Below, in pieces: positions 15,296-23,740 of a DNA stretch of 51,239 bases (positions are counted from its first letter, which is position 1; each line of letters begins with the position of its first letter). Under the pieces are notes generated by a model that saw only the letters and a program-made list of their open reading frames with translations, had not been told where the DNA came from and made no database searches. Source of the stretch: an uncultured Lachnospiraceae bacterium (lineage in GTDB: Bacteria; Bacillota; Clostridia; Lachnospirales; Lachnospiraceae); NCBI GenBank assembly GCA_900319245.1, contig ONNQ01000021.1, positions 1-51,239 of the forward strand, read 5' to 3'. A program made the position numbers and the translations under genes.

Positions 15296-16416
15296 TTGCT
15301 TTCCGCCTTTCTTCCGAGCGCTTCTTCGAGCACTTCCAGGTTCTCTGTCATCATCGAAACGTAAGTGGCCCCGCTCTCCATCTGTTCCCTGGTCAGATTG
15401 TGACAGGAATAGAACGTTCTTTGCACGGCGCCGCCGCTCTCACAGATCGCTTTCGCGATATTTCCGTTGGATAATTCAATGGAAAACACGACCGGAATCT
15501 CTTCTTCTCTGACTTTATCGATCAGAAACGCCAGCGTAGATGCGCTTGGTTCTGTCTCCGCCGAACAGCCCGGAAACGCCGCATAATACTCGAGGCCGTA
15601 TTCTTCGGCAAAATACCGTATGGGAAACCGATCCCCAAATACGATCGTCTTTCTCTCCGCACTCTCTACAATTTCGCGAAACCGCGCGTCAAGCTCTAAG
15701 AGCTGTACCTCATAGGCATTGGCCCCTTCCCTATATTGCTCTGCGTTAGATGGGTCGATCTCCGCCATCTTTTCGGCGATCGCTTCCGTGATCTCCGCCG
15801 CCTTCACCGGCGACGTCCATACATGCTCGTCCGCTTCTTCGTGCTCTTCATGGGAGGAATCGCCGCCGTGCCGGTGCTCGTCCTCGTCGTGATCGGCGTC
15901 TTCGTCGTGGTCGTCGTCCTCGTGGTGATCGACTTCTTCATCGTGGTCGCCGTCCTCGTGATGATCGGCTTCGTCATGATCATGCTCGTGCCCGCGCTCT
16001 TCCATCATGCCTTCCACGATTTCTTCCTCGACTGTATCCGTGAGGTCCACCAGGCGCAGCGTTTCGGGTCTGTGATCTCCCATATTGTCCAGGATCCTGT
16101 CCACCCAGACGTCGTTCTCGCCGCCCACATAGATGAATAGATCGCAGTTCTGGATCTCCTTGATGTCTAACGGCGTGGGCTCATAGGAGTGCATCTCCTC
16201 GCCCGGGGAAAGAAGCATCCGGAGGTGCACGAGATCTCCTCCGATCGCTCTTACGAAGTCATATTGCGGAAAGATCGTTGTCACGACCTTCATGCGGCCG
16301 TCATCTTCGGTCTCCGCAGGCGCCGCGCATCCAGGCAGGAATCCCGCCGCCAGCAGCACAGACAGAAGCGCTGCCATAAAGCGTGCGGAAAGCCTTTTTG
16401 TATATCTTGCTTTCAT
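15292..16416 (-). CDS. znuA: zinc ABC transporter substrate-binding lipoprotein ZnuA
   Basis: 374 residues from the ATG at 16416 (AGGGGG upstream; a GTG at 16425 overlaps the zur stop). The signal peptide ends in a lipobox-like FLPGC, so it is probably a lipoprotein. Residues about 140-200 are a long His/Asp/Glu stretch, typical of the metal-gathering loop of zinc-specific members. Expected ligands are seen at EMHSYEP and DEHVW, but the usual third-His segment reads VFGDRFPIRYFAEEYGL, as in other clostridial proteins, with Asp where His is often found. It delivers zinc to ZnuB. Confidence 0.93.
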   Translation of the reverse strand: MKARYTKRLSARFMAALLSVLLAAGFLPGCAAPAETEDDGRMKVVTTIFPQYDFVRAIGGDLVHLRMLLSPGEEMHSYEPTPLDIKEIQNCDLFIYVGGENDVWVDRILDNMGDHRPETLRLVDLTDTVEEEIVEGMMEERGHEHDHDEADHHEDGDHDEEVDHHEDDDHDEDADHDEDEHRHGGDSSHEEHEEADEHVWTSPVKAAEITEAIAEKMAEIDPSNAEQYREGANAYEVQLLELDARFREIVESAERKTIVFGDRFPIRYFAEEYGLEYYAAFPGCSAETEPSASTLAFLIDKVREEEIPVVFSIELSNGNIAKAICESGGAVQRTFYSCHNLTREQMESGATYVSMMTENLEVLEEALGRKAESK

Positions 16417-16421
16417 TCGCG

Positions 16422-16838
16422 TCACCCCCTGCAGTCTCTGCAGATCCCGTAGAACAAGGTGCGCGTGCAGTCCAGTTCAAATCCGCCGTCGCCAGCGCCC
16501 GCAAGGCTCTGCATCGCCGCTTCAATGCGCGCTCTCTCCAGATGGACCAGCTTTCCGCACTTCTCGCACTTGCAGTGCACATAGCCGGACTCGCCGCCGT
16601 GTTCGCCCTTGAATTCATAACAGGCGCCTGTGACCGCATCTACAATATATTTGTTGACCGCGCCTTCCTCCACCAGTCGGTCCAGCTGCCGATAGATTGT
16701 TGCGACGCCGATGGATACCCCGTCCGTCCGCAGCTGATCCAGGATCTGCCCTGCTGTCATGTGCTCTCCCTCGTTTTGCTGCAAAACAGAGAGGATCTGC
16801 TCTCTATGCCTGCTCTTATATGGCATCCTTGTGCTCAT
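16422..16838 (-). CDS. zur: Fur-family metalloregulator, probably Zur
   Basis: 138 residues from the ATG at 16838. It has an N-terminal winged helix (VSIGVATIYRQLDRLVEEGAV), and the C-terminal domain contains two Cys-x2-Cys pairs (HCKCEKCGKL and GICRDC) of the structural zinc site. Position as first gene of a zinc-uptake operon points to Zur rather than Fur or PerR. Zinc-loaded Zur would bind the palindrome 50 nt upstream and shut off its own operon. Confidence 0.9.
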   Translation of the reverse strand: MSTRMPYKSRHREQILSVLQQNEGEHMTAGQILDQLRTDGVSIGVATIYRQLDRLVEEGAVNKYIVDAVTGACYEFKGEHGGESGYVHCKCEKCGKLVHLERARIEAAMQSLAGAGDGGFELDCTRTLFYGICRDCRG

Positions 16839-16886
16839 ACTCCGTATCCTTTCGTATTTGCCCGTATTTGCCAAAGCTCAAATTCG

Positions 16887-16903
16887 AAAATGATTCTCAT
16901 TTT
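16887..16903. promoter_or_regulatory. Fur/Zur-type operator
   Basis: Perfect 7-3-7 inverted repeat AAAATGA-TTC-TCATTTT, located just downstream of the -10 of the zur promoter, where a repressor would block transcription start. The half-site resembles Fur-family boxes. Confidence 0.8.
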
Positions 16904-16920
16904 TAATTTCCAGAATTCTA

Positions 16921-16948
16921 ATTATATGAAAATACGACCATCTGTCAA
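16921..16948 (-). promoter_or_regulatory. promoter of the zur-znuACB operon
   Basis: On the minus strand TTGACA (16948-16943), a 16-nt spacer and TATAAT (16926-16921). The zur operator lies about 18 nt downstream. Confidence 0.8.
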
Positions 16949-17000
16949 GAGATGGATTGCGATCCTACGTTTCCGGATGCGCCGCACGGCATATCGCACA

Positions 17001-17033
17001 ATGAAACAGCCCCCGGCACTATACCGGGGACTG
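17001..17033 (-). terminator. terminator downstream of copA
   Basis: GC-rich hairpin (CCCCGG/CCGGGG extended by CAG/CTG around one mismatch, 7-nt loop), followed on the minus strand by TTTCATT. It lies about 80 nt beyond the copA stop and before the zur promoter. Confidence 0.6.
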
Positions 17034-17112
17034 CTGTGAACCTGCTGCATTCTGTATTTTGGCCCGCATGCGCTTTCTTATGAAGCGGAGACCATTACGC
17101 GACGGAAACCCC

Positions 17113-19734
17113 TTATGCGATGGAGATCACCTTGTAATCGCGATCCTCTACGGCCTCTTTGAGCTTGTCGTCCGCAACATCGCCGCTCAGCGTGACAACC
17201 GCTGTGCCTTCCTTGTGGCTGACATCTGCGGAAGCGACGCCGTCGATCTTCTCCAGAACCTTCTTCACGGTTGCCTCGCAGTGCTCGCACATCATTCCTT
17301 CAATCTTCATTGTCTTTGTCATCGTAGCTTCCTTTCTGCTGCGCTCGGCAGCCTCCCTTTCTTTGATGTATTCCGATAAAAGCTTGCCGTCCGCGTCCGT
17401 CGCGACCGGATTTTTCAGCTTTTCATCCTTACTGCTGCTTCTCATATCAAATCCGTTGAGCCGCAGTGCGTTCGTAACCACGCAGAAGCTGGACAGGCTC
17501 ATGGCCAACGCTCCCAGCATGGGATCCATGGTGATGCCCAGAGGGCTCAAGACGCCCGCTGCGACCGGAATCAGGATCGAATTGTAGATCAGCGCCCAGA
17601 AGAGGCCCCACAGAATGGTCTTGTAGGTCTTGCGGCTGAGCCTCACAGCGGCGCTGACATCGCTCAGTCTGCTGTTCATCAGGACCACGTCCGCCGCGTC
17701 GATCGCGACGTCTGTCCCTGCGCCGATGGCAATGCCGATATCCGCTCTTGTCAGTGCCGGTGCATCGTTGATGCCATCGCCGACCATGGCGACCTTGCCC
17801 TTCTCCTGCAGGCGGCGGATGATCTCCTCCTTACCGTCAGGCAGCACGCCTGCCACCACCTCGCTGACGCCCGCCAGCTTGCCGATCGCCTCGGCCGTCT
17901 TCTGATTGTCGCCTGTGAGCATGACCACGTGAATGCCCATGTTCTGCAGCTCCTTCACGGCCTGCGCGCTGTCCTCTTTGATGGGGTCCGCCACAGCAAT
18001 GATGCCGAGGAGTTTCCCCTCTCTGGCAAAATACAGAGGCGTCTTGCCCTCATTGGCAAGCCTGTCTGTCAGGTCTGCCAGGTACTTGAGCCACTTGACC
18101 ATGTCTCCCGACTTGCCGCGCTGCGCGTTGAGTTTGGTGAGAATGAATTTCTGGTTGCCGCCCACGACCCATGCTCCGTCGATCACAGCAGACAGGCCGT
18201 TTCCGGGAAGCGCCCGGAAATCCTGAATCTCCCTGGCCTTGACGCCGCCTGTGTATTCCACGATGGCCCTCGCCAGCGGGTGCTCACTCTGGGCCTCCAG
18301 CGCGCCTGCCAGATAGAGCAGCTCTTTCTCATCTACCCCTTCCGCGGGGATCACCTCTGTCACAACGGGATGACCGCTGGTGATCGTGCCGGTCTTGTCC
18401 AGCGCCACGATCTGCACGTTTCCAGTCTCCTGCAGCGCCTCTGCTGTCTTAAAGAGGATGCCATGCTTGGCGCCCATTCCGTTGCCGACCATGATCGCCA
18501 CCGGCGTTGCGAGGCCGAGTGCGCAGGGGCAGCTCACAACGAGGATGGAAATACCTCTTGCCAGCGCCGTTCCGACCGGCGCCTTCACGATCAGGAGCCA
18601 GATCAGGGTCACGACAATCGCAATTCCAATAACTGCAGGCACGAAAACGCCTGAAATTGTATCCGCTATTTTGGCAATGGGGGCTTTGGTCGCCGCCGCG
18701 TTGCTGACCATCTGAATGACCTGGGACAGGCTCGTGTCCTCACCGACGCGGGTCGCCTGGCAGCGCAGGAAACCGGACTGGTTGAGGGTCGCGGAAGATA
18801 CGGGCGAACCGGGCTCCTTGTCCACGGGAATGGACTCTCCCGTCAGGGCCGCCTCATTGACGGCACTCTCGCCCTCAATGACGACGCCGTCCACAGGGAT
18901 CGTCTCACCGGGACGGACGACAAAGATATCGCCCTTCTGCACCAGATCGATGTCGATGGTCTCCTCGACGCCGTTCCGCTCCACGTTGGCCGTCTTGGGC
19001 GCCAGCTTCATCAGCGACTTGAGGGCGTCGGTCGTCCTGCCCTTGGATCTTGCCTCCAGCATCTTGCCGACCGTGATCAGCGTCAGGATCATGGCCGCGG
19101 ATTCAAAATAGAACTCCATCATATACTTCATGACGGCTTCGCTGTTCCCATCCACCTGGGCTCTCGTCATCGCGAGCAGCATAATGGTGGAGTAGACAAA
19201 GGCCGCGCCGGATCCCATCGCGATCAGGGTATCCATGTTGGGCGCTCCGTGGAAGAGGCTCTTGAAGCCGCTGACGAAGAATTTCTGGTTGATCACCATG
19301 ACGATGCCCGCGAGCAGCATCTGTACGATTCCCATGGCCACATGGTTGCCGTCAAAGAAGGCGGGTAGGGGCCAGCCGAACATCATGTGTCCCATGGAAA
19401 AATACATGAGCACCAGGAGGAAGCCCAGCGATGCGATCAATCTCTTCTTCAGGACTGGCGTCTCATGGTCCTTGAGCGCCTCTTCTTCTGCCGCGATCTT
19501 GGCCGTGAGGCTTCCTGCGGACCTTGTGCTGTCCGCCCCCTTGGGCGATGCGCCGTAGCCGGCGTTCTCCACTGCCTGCATGATATCCGATGCAGATGCG
19601 GTTCCCTCCACGCCGAGTGTGTTGGTCAAAAGACTCACGTTGCACGACGTGACGCCCGGCACCTTGGATACCGCTTTCTCTACGCGCGCCTGGCAGGCCG
19701 CGCAGCTCATTCCTGTCACTGTATATTGGTCCAT
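17113..19734 (-). CDS. copA: copper-exporting P1B-type ATPase CopA with an extra C-terminal metal-binding domain
   Basis: 873 residues. An N-terminal heavy-metal-associated domain carries GMSCAAC (Cys11, Cys14). The ATPase core has the membrane CPC motif (SCPCALGLATP), phosphorylation motif DKTGT, TGES loop and MVGDGINDAPAL. From about residue 805 a second HMA domain begins (KIEGMMCEHC, Cys816/Cys819), in frame with no stop, so a CopZ-like chaperone domain is fused to the C-terminus. It pumps Cu(I) out of the cell. The gene lies downstream of csoR in the same direction, separated by two hairpins. The start has GAGAGGA upstream. Confidence 0.95.
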   Translation of the reverse strand: MDQYTVTGMSCAACQARVEKAVSKVPGVTSCNVSLLTNTLGVEGTASASDIMQAVENAGYGASPKGADSTRSAGSLTAKIAAEEEALKDHETPVLKKRLIASLGFLLVLMYFSMGHMMFGWPLPAFFDGNHVAMGIVQMLLAGIVMVINQKFFVSGFKSLFHGAPNMDTLIAMGSGAAFVYSTIMLLAMTRAQVDGNSEAVMKYMMEFYFESAAMILTLITVGKMLEARSKGRTTDALKSLMKLAPKTANVERNGVEETIDIDLVQKGDIFVVRPGETIPVDGVVIEGESAVNEAALTGESIPVDKEPGSPVSSATLNQSGFLRCQATRVGEDTSLSQVIQMVSNAAATKAPIAKIADTISGVFVPAVIGIAIVVTLIWLLIVKAPVGTALARGISILVVSCPCALGLATPVAIMVGNGMGAKHGILFKTAEALQETGNVQIVALDKTGTITSGHPVVTEVIPAEGVDEKELLYLAGALEAQSEHPLARAIVEYTGGVKAREIQDFRALPGNGLSAVIDGAWVVGGNQKFILTKLNAQRGKSGDMVKWLKYLADLTDRLANEGKTPLYFAREGKLLGIIAVADPIKEDSAQAVKELQNMGIHVVMLTGDNQKTAEAIGKLAGVSEVVAGVLPDGKEEIIRRLQEKGKVAMVGDGINDAPALTRADIGIAIGAGTDVAIDAADVVLMNSRLSDVSAAVRLSRKTYKTILWGLFWALIYNSILIPVAAGVLSPLGITMDPMLGALAMSLSSFCVVTNALRLNGFDMRSSSKDEKLKNPVATDADGKLLSEYIKEREAAERSRKEATMTKTMKIEGMMCEHCEATVKKVLEKIDGVASADVSHKEGTAVVTLSGDVADDKLKEAVEDRDYKVISIA

Positions 19735-19820
19735 ATTGCTTTCCTCTCTGAAACCCGCGGTTCTGAAGCCACGCCGAAGGCGTTGCTTTCAACGTTTCGT
19801 ATCGTGTATCGATAACCCGG

Positions 19821-19875
19821 AAGCTTTGCCATGCAAAGCTTTTAAAGATGGGCTCCTCGTTGTGAGCCCATCTTT
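19821..19875 (-). promoter_or_regulatory. two consecutive hairpins between csoR and copA
   Basis: Directly after the csoR stop is a perfect 12-bp stem (19844-19855 with 19864-19875), followed by a 9-bp stem (19821-19829 with 19833-19841); the two share no more than a few bases. The minus-strand tail after the first is only TTTAAAAG, a weak terminator at best. They may lower read-through into copA or stabilise csoR mRNA. No separate copA promoter or second CsoR box was found. Confidence 0.5.
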
Positions 19876-19878
19876 TTG

Positions 19879-20265
19879 TTACTTCATCAGCTTCTGCAGC
19901 GTCTTCACCAATTCATCCACCTTTTCGCTGTTGCCCGCCTGCACATCCTCCGTCACGCATGTGTGAATGTGGTTGGCAAGCAAGACCTTGGTAAAGCTGT
20001 TGAGCGCCGCATTGGCCGCAGCCACCTGATTGATGATGTCGATGCAGTAGGCGTCCTCCTCCAGCATGCGGCGGATGCCGCGCACCTGCCCTTCGATCCT
20101 GCTGAGCCGGTTGATCAGATCCTTCTGCTCCTTTTCGGTGCGGACCTTGGTCCGGCAGCAGCAAGCGGGCGCTTTATTTTCTTCATCGCCTGTTTCCGCT
20201 TCGGCGGCCACAGTGTCCTTACGCAAAGACTCTTCCATGTCATTGTTTTCCCAAGAAGTACCCAT
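19879..20265 (-). CDS. csoR: CsoR-family copper-sensing repressor
   Basis: 128 residues from the ATG at 20265 (AAGGAG 6 nt upstream). The DUF156 four-helix fold is recognisable (LINRLSRIEGQVRGIRRMLEE), with Cu(I) ligands in the C-H-C pattern: Cys in DAYCIDI, then His and Cys in HIHTCV. An N-terminal extension has three adjacent cysteines (APACCCRTK), not part of the usual core and possibly an extra thiol site. Apo-CsoR would bind the GC-rich palindrome in its own promoter and release on copper. copA follows. Confidence 0.93.
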   Translation of the reverse strand: MGTSWENNDMEESLRKDTVAAEAETGDEENKAPACCCRTKVRTEKEQKDLINRLSRIEGQVRGIRRMLEEDAYCIDIINQVAAANAALNSFTKVLLANHIHTCVTEDVQAGNSEKVDELVKTLQKLMK

Positions 20266-20305
20266 TTTGTGCTCCTTATATGCTCCAGGTGTTCCATCAA
20301 ATCTT

Positions 20306-20339
20306 TTGTCATTATATACCCCCACTGGGTATATTGCAA
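20306..20339. promoter_or_regulatory. csoR promoter with CsoR operator between -35 and -10
   Basis: On the minus strand TTGCAA (20339-20334), a 17-nt spacer and TATAAT (20316-20311). The spacer holds the inverted repeat TATACCC...GGGTATA (20315-20321 with 20327-20333), with a G-tract as in known CsoR sites. On the plus strand TTGTCA (20306-20311), 18 nt and TATATT (20330-20335) could form an opposite promoter under the same operator. Confidence 0.75.
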
Positions 20340-20420
20340 CATCCATACTTTTGGCAGTTTCATATATCGAAATATATATTTCACTCTTTGCTTCCATATT
20401 GTGCAATCTTGTCTCATATC

Positions 20421-20464
20421 AAACGGCCCCCGGACGGGATTTCATCTCGCCACGGGGGCCGTTT
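20421..20464 (+). terminator. strong hairpin between csoR and the phosphoesterase gene
   Basis: Perfect 12-bp stem (AAACGGCCCCCG with CGGGGGCCGTTT), 20-nt loop, followed on the plus strand by TTTTGC. No gene precedes it on the plus strand, so it may end a short transcript from the opposite-facing promoter at 20306-20335, or be a processing or attenuation element for the phosphoesterase mRNA. Confidence 0.5.
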
Positions 20465-20500
20465 TGCTGTATATTCTTTATATTCAACATTCTTGGGCAT

Positions 20501-20539
20501 CCACAGGCCCGAATGCGCCGCATGGGACTGTGGATGTGC
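20501..20539 (+). other. hairpin in the leader of the phosphoesterase gene
   Basis: CATCCACAG and CTGTGGATG form a 9-bp stem around a 21-nt loop about 50 nt before the start codon. No known riboswitch class was recognised. Confidence 0.4.
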
Positions 20540-20591
20540 ATCGGGGTTCAACTACGTAACGCCGAACAACTTACATCAGCAGGAGATTCCC

Positions 20592-21212
20592 ATGCGCTAT
20601 TACATCGCCGACTGCCATTTTTTCCATAACAGCCTCAACTACCAGATGGACAACCGGGGGTTCACAGACGCCGAAGAGATGAACGCATATATGATCGCGC
20701 AGTGGAACAAAAAGGTCCGCTGGAATGACGAAGTGGTCATACTGGGCGATTTTTCTCTGGGAAAGGCAGAGGAGACCAACCGCGTCCTGGAACAACTCAA
20801 TGGATTTCTTTATCTGATCGAGGGAAATCACGACCAATTCGGCCGCGCGAAGGGCTACAACGCCGCCCGCTTTAAGTGGATCCGCCCCTATGCGGAGCTG
20901 CACGACAACGGAAGAAAGGTTGTGCTCTGCCACTATCCGATCCTCTGCTACAACGGACAATACAATTTCGATGCAAATGGAAATCCCAAGGCCTATATGC
21001 TGTACGGTCACGTCCACAACACATGGGACGAGCGGCTGATGGAACAGGCGCAGGCGCTGACCAGGCAGCAGGTCCGGACTCGCAGGGACGGCACAGAATA
21101 CACGCTTCCATGCCAGATGATCAACTGCTTCTGCATGTACTCCGACTACACGCCGCTGACGCTGGACGAGTGGATCGCATTGGACGCACAAAGAAAAGGC
21201 GCACCGCAATAA
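20592..21212 (+). CDS. calcineurin-like metallophosphoesterase
   Basis: 206 residues starting MRYYIADCHFFH, with AGGAG upstream. The metal-binding motifs of the family appear in order: ADCHFFH, GDFSLGK, GNHDQ, LCHYP and YGHVHN. It belongs to the short single-domain group often annotated as phosphatase/phosphoesterase; substrate unknown. It stands alone on the plus strand between minus-strand neighbours. A terminator overlaps its stop codon. Confidence 0.92.
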   Translation: MRYYIADCHFFHNSLNYQMDNRGFTDAEEMNAYMIAQWNKKVRWNDEVVILGDFSLGKAEETNRVLEQLNGFLYLIEGNHDQFGRAKGYNAARFKWIRPYAELHDNGRKVVLCHYPILCYNGQYNFDANGNPKAYMLYGHVHNTWDERLMEQAQALTRQQVRTRRDGTEYTLPCQMINCFCMYSDYTPLTLDEWIALDAQRKGAPQ

Positions 21213-21231
21213 CGCGGTACGCCTCTTTTTT
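21197..21231 (+). terminator. terminator of the phosphoesterase gene
   Basis: Stem AGGCG-C-ACCGC / GCGGT-A-CGCCT with one internal mismatch followed by CTTTTTT. The stop codon lies within the loop side. Confidence 0.85.
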
Positions 21232-21301
21232 GTTTTCTGCTAATGTTGCTTTCTAAGAAGTCCTCTTTCTACCAGGACTGCTTCCTGCTATGCACGCTTA
21301 C

Positions 21302-21556
21302 TCAGCCCTTGAGACCTCTGCTCTGCCGGTCCATATCCTCCACGACGATATCATAGATCTCGCCGAGAGAAGCGCCGTATTCCAGTATCAGCCAGGGCTC
21401 ATTGGTGTGGAAGTGGATCTTGATCGGATCTCCGTCGCCACCGACCGCCAGCAGGCTGTCGCCCTTGAAGTGCTCGACAATATAATCAAAGACCTCATCT
21501 TCATCGAGATCATCGCCGTCGATCAGAAGCTGTGTATCATATCTAAACTCAAGCAT
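21302..21556 (-). CDS. stand-alone FakA/DAK-like domain protein
   Basis: 84 residues with AAAGGAGG upstream, so it is very likely a real gene. It resembles one segment of the fatty acid kinase FakA (DhaL-DegV partner family): YDTQLLIDGDDLDEDEV, then GDSLLAVGGDGDPIKIHFHT with NEPWLILEYG, matching the conserved GDSLLVVGDEDLIKVHVHTNEP region of FakA. The DAK2 nucleotide-binding domain and the C-terminal part are absent. It could be a partner or regulator of a full-length FakA/DegV system elsewhere. The gene lies downstream of ftsH, 72 nt away and in the same direction. Confidence 0.75.
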   Translation of the reverse strand: MLEFRYDTQLLIDGDDLDEDEVFDYIVEHFKGDSLLAVGGDGDPIKIHFHTNEPWLILEYGASLGEIYDIVVEDMDRQSRGLKG

Positions 21557-21628
21557 TGCGCAATTCCTCCTTTACGATGAATTTTCTACTTCTACAGTTT
21601 AGCGAATGACAGCGCTGAAATCAAGTCA

Positions 21629-23497
21629 TCAGGCTTTTGTGTCCTCGTTTCCTTCATTCATGGGAATCTCGCGAGGGATGGGCTTGCGGTTGAGAATGGT
21701 CATAAATTCTTCGCCGGTAATGGTCTCACGGAAGTAGAGGTGCTCGGCAAGCTCGTCCATCTTCTGCTTGTTCTCCTGCAGGATCTGCAGCGCCTTCTGA
21801 TGCTGTCCGCGCACCAGCTCCACGACCTTCTTGTCGATCAGCGACTGTGTCTCGGCGGAGCATGCCAGCGATGTATCGCCGCCCAGATACTGGTTGGTCA
21901 CCGTCTCCATGGCCACCATGTCAAATTCATCGCTCATTCCGTAGCGGGTGATCATCGCGCGAGCGAGCCTTGTCGCCTGCTCGATATCGTTGGAAGCGCC
22001 TGTCGTCACACTGCCGAACTCCACTTCCTCCGCCGCGCGGCCGCCGCACAGCGTTGCGATCTTGTTCTCCATCTCCTCTTTGCTCATCAGGTAATGGTTG
22101 CCCTCTTCCTCGACCTGCATGGTATAGCCGAGCGCACCCGATGTGCGGGGGATGATCGTGATCTTCTGTACCGGCGCACTATTGGTCTGCATGGCCGCCA
22201 CGAGAGCATGGCCGATCTCATGGTAGGACACGATCAGCTTCTCTTTATCTGTCAAAATCGCGTTCTTCTTCTGGTAACCCGCGATAACGACTTCAATGCT
22301 CTCCTCAAAATCCGCCTCATTGGCAAATTTCCTGCCGTCACGGACCGCGCGGAGCGCCGCCTCATTGACAATGTTGGCCAGCTCCGCACCGGAAGCGCCT
22401 GCTGCCATTCTGGCGATCTTGTTGAAATCCACATCCTGCCCGTACTTGATCTTCTTAGCGTGTACCTTGAGAATATCTTCTCTCCCCTTGAGGTCAGGCA
22501 GTTCTACGGGCACGCGGCGGTCAAAGCGGCCGGGACGTGTCAGCGCGGGATCGAGCGCCTCAGGGCGGTTGGTTGCTGCCAGGATGACGACACCGATGTT
22601 CTCCTCAAAGCCGTCCATCTCTGTGAGCAGCTGGTTCAGTGTCTGCTCGCGCTCATCATTGCCGCCGAGCGCAGATCCGTCTCTCTTCTTGCCGATCGCA
22701 TCAATCTCGTCGATAAACACGATGCAAGGCGCTTTTTCCTTTGCCTGCTTGAACAGGTCGCGCACCTTGGAGGCACCCATGCCGACGAACATCTCTACGA
22801 ATTCCGAACCGGACATGGAGAAGAAGGGCACGTTGGACTCGCCGGCGACTGCCTTGGCCAGCATTGTTTTGCCGGTTCCGGGAGGGCCGACCAGCAGAAT
22901 GCCCTTGGGCATGGTCGCGCCAATTTCCTTGTACTTGCCGGGATTATGCAGATATTCGACGATTTCCTGCAGGTTTTCCTTGGCCTCTTCCTCGCCGGCC
23001 ACATCCATGAAGCGGATTCCCTCCGTGGATTTGACATATACCTTGGCGTTGCTCTTGCCCATACCGAACATCATGGAGTTGGGGCCGCCCACCTGATTCA
23101 TCATTCGCTTGTTGAGCAGATAGCCCAGTCCCGCGAACATGCCGATCGGGATGACCCAGGAGAGCAGGAAGGACATGAAGGGCGACATAGGCCGCACGAT
23201 ATCACTGCCAAATTTCACATTGTGTGAATGCAGCCTTTCCACCAGCATCAGATCCGTCACCGGCGCGGTCTCGTAAATCTTCCCTTCCTGATCCTTAAAG
23301 ACGATCTGGGTAGAGGAGATCTCCACCTCTGTAATCTGGTCGTTCTCTATCATCGTGATGAACGTGTTGTAATCCGTCTCTGTGATCTGCGCATGCTGCA
23401 GATAGGGCATCACGAAGATGTTGAGGATAATCATGATCGCCATCACGAGCAGCACGTATGTGATCAGCTGTTTCCTTGGTTGCTTTACTTCATTCAT
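21629..23497 (-). CDS. ftsH: ATP-dependent zinc metalloprotease FtsH
   Basis: About 622 residues. Two N-terminal membrane helices flank an extracellular domain, then the AAA module (Walker A GPPGTGKT, Walker [13 protein letters not shown], second region of homology with [20 protein letters not shown]) and the zinc protease motif HEIGH. It degrades misfolded membrane proteins and short-lived regulators. The ATG at 23497 has AAAGGAG 13 nt upstream, which is long; a GTG at 23533 has no site, so the start is uncertain by 12 codons. A hairpin precedes the gene. Confidence 0.95.
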   Translation of the reverse strand: MNEVKQPRKQLITYVLLVMAIMIILNIFVMPYLQHAQITETDYNTFITMIENDQITEVEISSTQIVFKDQEGKIYETAPVTDLMLVERLHSHNVKFGSDIVRPMSPFMSFLLSWVIPIGMFAGLGYLLNKRMMNQVGGPNSMMFGMGKSNAKVYVKSTEGIRFMDVAGEEEAKENLQEIVEYLHNPGKYKEIGATMPKGILLVGPPGTGKTMLAKAVAGESNVPFFSMSGSEFVEMFVGMGASKVRDLFKQAKEKAPCIVFIDEIDAIGKKRDGSALGGNDEREQTLNQLLTEMDGFEENIGVVILAATNRPEALDPALTRPGRFDRRVPVELPDLKGREDILKVHAKKIKYGQDVDFNKIARMAAGASGAELANIVNEAALRAVRDGRKFANEADFEESIEVVIAGYQKKNAILTDKEKLIVSYHEIGHALVAAMQTNSAPVQKITIIPRTSGALGYTMQVEEEGNHYLMSKEEMENKIATLCGGRAAEEVEFGSVTTGASNDIEQATRLARAMITRYGMSDEFDMVAMETVTNQYLGGDTSLACSAETQSLIDKKVVELVRGQHQKALQILQENKQKMDELAEHLYFRETITGEEFMTILNRKPIPREIPMNEGNEDTKA

Positions 23498-23545
23498 ATA
23501 GCTGTATCCACTCCTTTCCAGAGTTATCTTCACAAATGAAAAGTT

Positions 23546-23575
23546 GAGGAGAATACCTCCCTGTGTATTCCCCTC
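23546..23575 (-). promoter_or_regulatory. hairpin upstream of ftsH
   Basis: An 11-bp stem with one mismatch (GAGGAGAATAC with GTATTCCCCTC, 8-nt loop), followed on the minus strand by AACTTTTC. It may be a terminator for the upstream kinase gene or an attenuator in the ftsH leader. The rest of the 23534-23740 gap shows no gene; a clear ftsH promoter was not found. Confidence 0.45.
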
Positions 23576-23740
23576 TCTTTTCTACTTTCTTAATAGGGTA
23601 TATTAGCACTTTGTCCGCAAATGGTAAGAAACAAATCCGAAAAAATATCTAAAAAAAGAATGAATTTATAGGAATCGTTCTTTTATCATGATTTCGCAGA
23701 AGACTCCCGCTTCTTAGCGTATGCGTAGGCGGCGAGTAGT

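Noticed and set aside
15830-16010. low-complexity GAT/CAT-rich stretch
   Set aside because: It encodes the His/Asp metal-binding loop of ZnuA and is not an independent repeat element.
17113-17330. separate copZ gene downstream of copA
   Set aside because: There is no stop codon between the ATPase and this HMA domain; an internal ATG exists but the simplest reading is a fusion.
21740-23227. 495-codon plus-strand frame
   Set aside because: Antisense to ftsH, whose motifs are fully intact; the opposite frame is an artefact of codon bias.
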